A DNA stretch of 64,000 bases from JAGQNT01 sp964426605 (GTDB lineage: Bacteria > Patescibacteriota > Saccharimonadia > Saccharimonadales > UBA4665), in the NCBI GenBank assembly GCA_964426605.1, contig CAYRQK010000002.1, positions 124,001 to 188,000 of the forward strand, read 5' to 3'. The stretch's first letter is position 1. Every line of letters starts with the position of its first letter. The notes under the pieces are model-generated. The model saw nothing but the letters and a program-made list of their open reading frames with translations, was not told where the DNA came from and searched no databases. The translations under genes were made by a program, and so were the position numbers. This document shows positions 58,844 through 64,000 of this stretch, in pieces.

Positions 58844-58873
58844 TTGACAAACAATTTTACCCAAGAGTATGGT
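58844..58873 (+). promoter_or_regulatory. Promoter of the 65-residue protein gene
   Basis: TTGACA (58844-58849) and TATGGT (58868-58873) are spaced 18 bp apart. A long AGAGGGAGAGAAG ribosome-binding region follows. Together with the strong terminator downstream, this suggests high expression of a single small gene. Confidence 0.65.
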
Positions 58874-58909
58874 AGTGTTACCAGCAACCATAAGAGAGGG
58901 AGAGAAGTT

Positions 58910-59107
58910 ATGGCTTACAAGCACACGAATTCGAAGGGCGTTACATATTACCTTAACTCAAAGGAAGTAACACTTCGTGGCGGAAAATTGCAGAGAATCT
59001 TTTACTTTAGTAAGGACGAGCGCCCAGAAGGAACTGACCTTCCAGATGGCTACACTGTCAACGAAAACCCACGCAACGGTTTCTTGACTGTCAAGCGCGC
59101 TGCTTAA
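58910..59107 (+). CDS. Small 65-residue protein, probably highly expressed
   Basis: The basic protein starts MAYKHTNSKGVTYYLNSKEV, continues RGGKLQRIFYFSKDERPEG and ends GFLTVKRAA. It has a beta-rich pattern and no membrane segment. I have no named family for it. It has its own promoter and a strong ribosome-binding site, and is followed by an excellent intrinsic terminator, so it forms a single-gene transcription unit. The upstream extension of the frame is ignored because the ribosome-binding site points to this ATG. Confidence 0.82.
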   Translation: MAYKHTNSKGVTYYLNSKEVTLRGGKLQRIFYFSKDERPEGTDLPDGYTVNENPRNGFLTVKRAA

Positions 59108-59139
59108 GTACAGTAGCGTACGAAGGCTTTCGAGTCTTG

Positions 59140-59169
59140 GCCCGGGCATTTTGCCCGGGCTTTTCTTTT
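59140..59169 (+). terminator. Strong intrinsic terminator after the 65-residue protein gene
   Basis: GCCCGGGC (59140-59147) pairs with GCCCGGGC (59153-59160) around ATTTT, followed by TTTTCTTTT. This is the clearest classical terminator in the window. Confidence 0.92.
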
Positions 59170-59197
59170 GTCTGTCGGCTGTGATAGTTTGTATGGT

Positions 59198-59971
59198 ATG
59201 GCAAAAAGCTCAGACATCGTTCTCTCCGTAAAGGATTTGCGCAAGGTCTACGATGACAAAGAAGTTGTCAAAGGCGTTAGCTTCGATGTTAAGCGTGGTG
59301 AGATCTTCGGCATCCTTGGCCCTAACGGTGCCGGCAAGACGACTACACTCGAGATGATCGAGACGTTACGGCCAATTGATGGTGGCAGCGCCGCCATTGA
59401 TGGCGTTGACGTGGCCAAAAATCCCTATGACATTCGTGGCGTCATTGGCGTACAGCCCCAAAGCCCCGGTTTTCAGGACAAAACCAAACTCACCGAGCTG
59501 ATTCAGATGTTTGCCGCCGCCTACGGTGAAAAAGTCGACCCCAAGAAGTTCCTCGACGAGGTCAATTTGGGTGACAAGGCCGACGCCTATGTCGAAAATT
59601 TATCTGGTGGCCAAAAGCAGCGATTTTCTATCGTAGCGGCGCTAGTACACAATCCCAAGGTGTTTTTCCTGGATGAGCCAACCACCGGCCTCGACCCGCA
59701 AGCTCGCCGCAACTTGTGGAAGCTTATCGAGGAAGTCCGCGATCGTGGCATTAGTGTCATCCTAACCACGCATTACATGGACGAGGCCGAGATCCTCTGC
59801 GACCGTATTGCCATCATGGACCAGGGCAAAATTATCGCCCTCGATACGCCAAAGGCACTCATCAAGGCCTTACTAAGACGCGGTTTTAGCAAAGAGCAGC
59901 ATGTCGAACAAGCCAATCTCGAGGACGTCTTTATCGATATGACCGGGAAGGAACTCCACCATGACGCTTAA
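59198..59971 (+). CDS. ABC transporter ATP-binding protein
   Basis: The 257-residue ATPase has Walker A GPNGAGKT at residues 41-48, signature ENLSGGQKQRFSI, and Walker B VFFLDEPTTGLDPQ, with the H-loop in ILTTHYMDEAE. It belongs to the CcmA/drug-export (DRA) family. I chose the ATG at 59198 (MAKSSD...), as the frame upstream runs into the terminator. It overlaps the permease gene by 11 nt. The substrate may be a lipid, peptide or drug. Confidence 0.92.
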   Translation: MAKSSDIVLSVKDLRKVYDDKEVVKGVSFDVKRGEIFGILGPNGAGKTTTLEMIETLRPIDGGSAAIDGVDVAKNPYDIRGVIGVQPQSPGFQDKTKLTELIQMFAAAYGEKVDPKKFLDEVNLGDKADAYVENLSGGQKQRFSIVAALVHNPKVFFLDEPTTGLDPQARRNLWKLIEEVRDRGISVILTTHYMDEAEILCDRIAIMDQGKIIALDTPKALIKALLRRGFSKEQHVEQANLEDVFIDMTGKELHHDA

Positions 59972-61070
59972 GCAGCAGCTGTATACGGTCTGGGCCTTTT
60001 TTGTTATCAATCTGCGCCGGGTATTTCGCGACAGGTTGGCACTGTTCTTCATGTTTTTGTTCCCACTCATCTTTCTGTTCGTATTCGGTAGCCTGAACAA
60101 GGGCAATAATTCGATCTCACTTAACGTGGCGGTCATCAATCGCTCGGATTCGTCCTTTGCCCGGCAGTTTGCCAAGCAACTCAATAAGAGCAAAGTCGTG
60201 AAAGCGGACAAGACAGTCACAAACTTTGCGGAGGCCGACCAAAAGATGAGTCGTGGCGAGATTGATGCAACCATCGAACTCCCGGCTACCTTTGGTGACC
60301 TTAAGGATGGTATCCCGTCTGGCCAGGCAATCGTGCACTACACCCAGAACAATGAGCAGGCTGCCCAGACGCTCACGTCGGTGTTGCAGGCCCAATTCCA
60401 AGGGATTAATGCCAAGTTTGTCAAAACCGAGACGCCGTTTACAGTGACTAGCAAACAGACCAACGAGCACTCCCTGAGTCCCTTCGACTACACGTTTACC
60501 GGTCTGCTGGGCTTCTCAATCTTAGGCGCTGGCATCTTTGGACCGATGAACGTCTTTCCAGAGCTGAAAAAAATGGGCATTTTGCGCCGGTTGCACACCA
60601 CACCGCTGCGTGTCTGGCAATATTTCCTAAGTACCATGATGGGGCAAGCGGTGACCGGTTTACTGTCGCTGGCCGTTATGCTGGTGGTGGCGCTTACTGT
60701 TTTTGATCTCAAGGTGGTCGGTAATTACTTTGAGCTGACTCTGTTCCTGGCCTTTGGCATCATTATGGTGTTGGGCATCGGTCTGGCCCTCGGTGGCTGG
60801 GCCAAGAATGAACGGCAGGTTGCACCGCTGGGCAATATCATTGTTTTCCCGATGATGTTCTTAACAGGCGTGTTTTTCCCACGGTTCTTAATGCCGCATT
60901 GGCTGCAAAATGTGACCACGTTTATGCCGTTAACACCTGTTGTTGACGGCGCCCGCATGATCTTGACTGAGGGCAAGAACCTGATAGATTTGGGCCCACA
61001 ACTGGGTGTCATGGCCATCTGGACGCTCATCATCTACATCATTGCCTTCCGCGTCTTCCGTTGGGAATAA
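59961..61070 (+). CDS. ABC-2 type transporter permease
   Basis: The 369-residue protein has one N-terminal membrane segment (about 25-45), a large extracytoplasmic domain (about 50-170) and five C-terminal membrane segments. FGSLNKGNNSISLNVAVINR and the ABC2 signature FMPLTPVVDGARMIL are typical. It forms an exporter with the ATPase, whose gene it overlaps. The substrate is unknown. Confidence 0.9.
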   Translation: MTLKQQLYTVWAFFVINLRRVFRDRLALFFMFLFPLIFLFVFGSLNKGNNSISLNVAVINRSDSSFARQFAKQLNKSKVVKADKTVTNFAEADQKMSRGEIDATIELPATFGDLKDGIPSGQAIVHYTQNNEQAAQTLTSVLQAQFQGINAKFVKTETPFTVTSKQTNEHSLSPFDYTFTGLLGFSILGAGIFGPMNVFPELKKMGILRRLHTTPLRVWQYFLSTMMGQAVTGLLSLAVMLVVALTVFDLKVVGNYFELTLFLAFGIIMVLGIGLALGGWAKNERQVAPLGNIIVFPMMFLTGVFFPRFLMPHWLQNVTTFMPLTPVVDGARMILTEGKNLIDLGPQLGVMAIWTLIIYIIAFRVFRWE

Positions 61071-61123
61071 CAAAAGCGTAAGCGATATTGTAAAACTAGC
61101 GTAAATATGCTAGAATAGCTCTT

Positions 61124-61459
61124 ATGAGTATTGAAAAACCGAACGATTTCGACCTTGAACAAGCATATCTCCATGGCTTGGACTCCGGTTTTGATATCGC
61201 TGCAGCCGAAGACCTCGGGATTCCCTCGACACCTGCTACCTTTACCAGCCACGTTACTAGTGGTCGCCAAGTCGCCGCCAACCCACAGGTCACGGAGGCT
61301 AGTAGTGCCTACGAAACCGCCCATCAAACGAACGTCGAGCTGTATCATCTGCAAACCGACGAACAACGTGCCATGATATTTGCTCCCGAAGAGCAAGCTC
61401 GCATTGGCGCCGCTAAGCAGCTGGCCCGCGAGGCCATCAAGCACACTAGGGAACGATAA
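61124..61459 (+). CDS. Hypothetical 111-residue protein
   Basis: The acidic protein starts MSIEKPNDFDLEQAYLHGLD and has a helical C-terminus (EEQARIGAAKQLAREAIKHT). No signal, membrane segment or known motif is seen. TAGAAT (61111-61116), preceded by TGC, lies 7 nt before the ATG, a leaderless pattern. The stop overlaps the next gene's ATG (TAATG), so the two proteins are probably made together. Confidence 0.65.
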   Translation: MSIEKPNDFDLEQAYLHGLDSGFDIAAAEDLGIPSTPATFTSHVTSGRQVAANPQVTEASSAYETAHQTNVELYHLQTDEQRAMIFAPEEQARIGAAKQLAREAIKHTRER

Positions 61460-62265
61460 TGCCGCCACGATCGCGTCAACCTGAATCTGGTGATATTGAA
61501 CTGCCCGGCTTGCAGCGCCGACCCGGTTTAGTACATCTGTTAACACCAGAGTCAGCTGGGGTTGTGCCTGCTGATTACGCCGAGATTACGCCGGAAATGA
61601 ACGCGTTTGCCGAGCCAGGACTCCTAAAGTCATCACTAATTTTTGATCGACCGACACAAGGTCGCAGTATCGTCTCCTTTCAACCGGCCGGCGGCGGTCG
61701 CTTCGATCGAGTCTACCTGGCTCTCAATCCCGAAGATTATAACGGTGTGGCTCGCAGTGTCGGTGCTCTTGGTCGCACCGCCATCAACAAAACTCTTGAG
61801 GCATACCCCAAGCCCGAACGCGCAACTGATGAAGTGCAGGGCAAAGCTTCCCGCTCGGCTATTCACACCGTGGAAGGTAAGCTCAAAAACCTCTACGAGC
61901 GCACCGGCGTACTGGAAGAGCGTCATCGTGTTATCGGCACCTTTCAAGAGATGGCGCAGCCGCGCAATCGTAACCTTAACCGCGGTCCGACCATCCCCAG
62001 CCGCTTCAATTATCTTATGAAAACCATTGTCGATGATGTCGTGGCGGCCGTTGCCAATCAGCGCGAATATAGCGAAGCCGGAACCGAGCTGATGCGAAAG
62101 ACCATCACCAATCGACTATTTGTAGAGGGCGATTTCCACGACCGGGCGGATTACTTTACGGGCTTGCTCGGTGTGGCGGATGAGTATTACGGGTATTGTG
62201 TGGCACTCTACAAAACCCGCATCCACGAGTCCAAAGTCTACTTACGCGACCGCCAAGAAGGTTAG
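61459..62265 (+). CDS. Hypothetical 268-residue protein
   Basis: The protein is soluble and mixed alpha/beta, with no membrane segment or named motif. Distinct stretches are ARSVGALGRTAINKTLEAYP and FHDRADYFTGLLGVADEYYG. The start overlaps the stop of the 111-residue gene by one base. The coupled pair suggests a two-protein module of unknown function. Confidence 0.65.
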   Translation: MPPRSRQPESGDIELPGLQRRPGLVHLLTPESAGVVPADYAEITPEMNAFAEPGLLKSSLIFDRPTQGRSIVSFQPAGGGRFDRVYLALNPEDYNGVARSVGALGRTAINKTLEAYPKPERATDEVQGKASRSAIHTVEGKLKNLYERTGVLEERHRVIGTFQEMAQPRNRNLNRGPTIPSRFNYLMKTIVDDVVAAVANQREYSEAGTELMRKTITNRLFVEGDFHDRADYFTGLLGVADEYYGYCVALYKTRIHESKVYLRDRQEG

Positions 62266-62330
62266 AGCACTCACCGCTACAGCCTTTGAGTATTGCCAAA
62301 GGCCCCAAATTGGTATAGAGTGAGTCGATT

Positions 62331-62840
62331 ATGACCGAGGTTATTCGTCAGACGGAAGAGCTGTCGCTATTTGAGAAAATGCTACGCGGCCAAGTGGCGG
62401 CGCGCTTTATATTGAATAGTCAACGCTTGCAAGTTGCTGCCACGCTGGACATCTTTCCTGCGGAGCATGCCCAGGGTGTCCAGGCTGTAGTGTTTCCTTA
62501 CGGCCCCGGTCCGAGTAGTCGGTGGGAAATGTCCACACGGATGCGGGTTGCTGCTACTGTGCAAGCGGTCAGTAATCGAATCGAACAAGTCTATCGGCCA
62601 GATTTGGTTGTTAAACATGAGGAAGGTTATGGCGTGTTAAATCATGGCCATGTCGTTATTTTCCCGAGTTTTGCTCGCGGAGAATCAGTCTCCTTACATG
62701 ATCCAGAGCGTACGGTACAGCCAGCAGCAACCGAGCTCTTGGATGCCGTGGCGGCAAAACTGCGCTTTAAGACCGAAGAAGCAGTTGCCTTCGAAAACGA
62801 TACCTGGAGAGGCGCTAGCCAGATCTATACACTGCTGTAG
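62331..62840 (+). CDS. Hypothetical 169-residue protein, possibly HIT-like
   Basis: The soluble protein has YGVLNHGHVVIFPSFARGES in its second half. The HGHVVIFP string faintly recalls the HxHxH region of HIT proteins, but the motif is incomplete and I do not assign the family. An N-terminal region (QVAARFILNSQRLQVAATLD) is helix/strand mixed. It lies between the unknown pair at 61124-62265 and dus. Confidence 0.6.
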   Translation: MTEVIRQTEELSLFEKMLRGQVAARFILNSQRLQVAATLDIFPAEHAQGVQAVVFPYGPGPSSRWEMSTRMRVAATVQAVSNRIEQVYRPDLVVKHEEGYGVLNHGHVVIFPSFARGESVSLHDPERTVQPAATELLDAVAAKLRFKTEEAVAFENDTWRGASQIYTLL

Positions 62841-62855
62841 GCTACAATATATATG

Positions 62856-63857
62856 ATGAGTCAGTATCAGTTACCTAAGCCGTTCTTTGTATTGGCGCCG
62901 ATGGACGATGTGACCGAGACGGTATTTCGGCAGATTGTGCTGAGCACCGCGGCGCCCGATTTGTCCTTTACCGAGTTTGTGAACGTTGATGGGCTGATGA
63001 GTCCCGGACGACCCAAACTGCTGAAGAAGCTGCGCTTTGTAGCTGACGAAAAGAATTTGGTAGCCCAGCTGTGGGGCCTAAAGCCCGAGAATTTTAGGGC
63101 CATTGCTGAGCAAATTGCCGATGGCAGCCTAGCGCGCGAACTTGGGCTACCCGAGGGCTGCAACTTTGTCGGAGTGGACCTCAACATGGGCTGCCCGGCT
63201 AAGAGTGAAGTCGCCAATGGTACGTGCAGTGCCCTTATTAAAGTCGAGAATCGGGACATAGCCGGGCAGATTATCGAAGCAACCCGCGAAGGCTTGGCTG
63301 GCCGATTGCCGCTGAGTGTTAAAACCCGGCTGGGCTTTAGTGAGGTCGATATGAGCTGGTTTGAGTTTTTGCTGGGTAAAGACCTGGCAATGCTGACGGT
63401 GCACGGCCGTACTCGCAAAGAAATGAGCAAAGTGCCGGCGCATTGGGACATCATCGGTCGGATATGTGAACTCCGTGATACATTAGCGCCGAACACCTTT
63501 CTTGTGGGCAATGGCGATGTCGAATCGCGTCAGCAGGGCGAGCAGCTGGCCGCGCAGTATGGGCTCAACGGTATCATGATTGGCCGTGGCGTATTCCATG
63601 ATCCGTATGTTTTTGCTGCGCAGAGTCCTTGGGCGACCGTGCCGCGCGAGGCTCGTATCGCTTTATTCAAAAAGCAGGTTGAGCTGTTCGCGAGCACCTG
63701 GCAAGCCGGCGAGCGCAATATCAAGACGCTCAATAAATTCTGCAAAGTTTATATTAGCGATTTTGATGGTGCCAAGGAGCTGCGTGAGCAACTGATGGCG
63801 GCTGAGAGCACTGACGCACTAGTTGCCATGCTCGACGACTCACTCATTGTACAATAG
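62856..63857 (+). CDS. dus: tRNA-dihydrouridine synthase
   Basis: The 333-residue FMN TIM-barrel protein has VLAPMDDVTETVFRQI, VDLNMGCPAKSEVANGTCSA with the catalytic cysteine in the last part, SVKTRLGF, VHGRTRKEM and GIMIGRGVFHDPYVF. It reduces uridines in tRNA D-loops. I chose the second ATG at 62856 because TACAAT (62843-62848) lies 7 nt before it; another ATG lies 3 nt upstream. A partial gene follows 4 bp downstream. Confidence 0.92.
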   Translation: MSQYQLPKPFFVLAPMDDVTETVFRQIVLSTAAPDLSFTEFVNVDGLMSPGRPKLLKKLRFVADEKNLVAQLWGLKPENFRAIAEQIADGSLARELGLPEGCNFVGVDLNMGCPAKSEVANGTCSALIKVENRDIAGQIIEATREGLAGRLPLSVKTRLGFSEVDMSWFEFLLGKDLAMLTVHGRTRKEMSKVPAHWDIIGRICELRDTLAPNTFLVGNGDVESRQQGEQLAAQYGLNGIMIGRGVFHDPYVFAAQSPWATVPREARIALFKKQVELFASTWQAGERNIKTLNKFCKVYISDFDGAKELREQLMAAESTDALVAMLDDSLIVQ

Positions 63858-63861
63858 GACC

Positions 63862-64000
63862 ATGTGGTCAGGGACGTCCAAGATAATCGCGCTCTTATTG
63901 GTGTTGTCACTGGCAGCTGTTGTTTTCACACAAGTGTTTGATCGTACCGCACTGAGTAGCCGGTATATTGAGGGCAAGTTAACGACAGTTGACGGATATA
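63862..64000 (+). CDS. Membrane-anchored protein, partial at window end
   Basis: 46 codons are visible. The N-terminus has a signal/anchor segment (KIIALLLVLSLAAVVFTQVF) followed by a polar exported start. No family can be named from this fragment. TACAAT (63850-63855), overlapping the end of dus, lies exactly 6 nt before the ATG and there is no ribosome-binding site, a clean leaderless pattern. Confidence 0.6.
   Translation, partial: MWSGTSKIIALLLVLSLAAVVFTQVFDRTALSSRYIEGKLTTVDGY

Noticed and set aside
1..64000. CRISPR arrays, insertion sequences, prophage genes, tRNA or rRNA genes
   Set aside because: No direct-repeat/spacer arrays, transposase motifs, phage structural genes, or tRNA T-loop and acceptor pairs were found on reading both strands; divergent tRNAs could still be missed by eye.

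Overview
The window looks like the chromosomal origin region of a Patescibacterium, most likely Candidatus Saccharibacteria (TM7). This is inferred from gene content and layout; no database was searched. The supporting signs are: the recF-dnaN-dnaA / rpmH-rnpA-yidC-jag arrangement, an archaeal-type aspartyl-tRNA synthetase, a MutY without iron-sulfur cysteines, a PMM2-like HAD phosphomannomutase, many small single-TM secreted proteins, and TGA used as a stop codon. No tRNA, rRNA, CRISPR array or insertion sequence was recognised.

Layout. 1-5841: replication origin and its neighbours. recF (cut by the window start), dnaN and dnaA lie on the minus strand; rpmH, rnpA, yidC and jag on the plus strand; DnaA-box-like sites lie on both sides of dnaA. 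5838-36196: a very large surface-glycan region. It holds PMM and ManC for GDP-mannose, Gmd and an Rmd-like reductase, a Wzm/Wzt-type ABC exporter, at least six GT4 and one GT2 glycosyltransferases, two FkbM methyltransferases, a GT-C-like membrane protein, two GtrA proteins, a WbaP-like initiating phosphotransferase and an O-antigen ligase/polymerase. GlmS, a TrmB-type regulator, an HprK-like P-loop protein and a secreted lysozyme-like protein with two Ig-like repeats sit inside it. The 9-25 kb part is visibly AT-richer than its flanks. 36232-38867: a LexA-like protein without a protease domain, a secreted protein, and a cobalamin-riboswitch-controlled zinc-ribbon protein of unknown function. 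38864-64000: housekeeping and membrane genes: a K+/H+-type antiporter, nadD, a DsbA-like protein, a CorC-like protein, aspS, a glutamate dehydrogenase, alkA, mutY, tsaC, a MazG-like protein, an Mpl/MurC-like ligase, an ABC-2 exporter, dus and several unknowns.

How it works together (inference). PMM and ManC make GDP-mannose, and Gmd/Rmd convert it to a 6-deoxyhexose nucleotide. WbaP starts glycan synthesis on a lipid carrier, the glycosyltransferases and FkbM enzymes build and cap it, and the ABC exporter and the O-antigen-ligase-like protein export and attach it. The result would be a surface polysaccharide or glycosylated envelope.

Regulatory signals are unusually readable. About fifteen genes carry a TAnnnT hexamer only 6-9 nt before the start codon, with no ribosome-binding site, which suggests leaderless transcription. 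Other strong signals are the B12 riboswitch with a terminator that also covers the ribosome-binding site, a leader peptide with a stem-loop before aspS, two long palindromic operators (before the TrmB gene and the glutamate dehydrogenase), and a structured small transcript with a 30-codon ORF between nadD and the DsbA-like gene.
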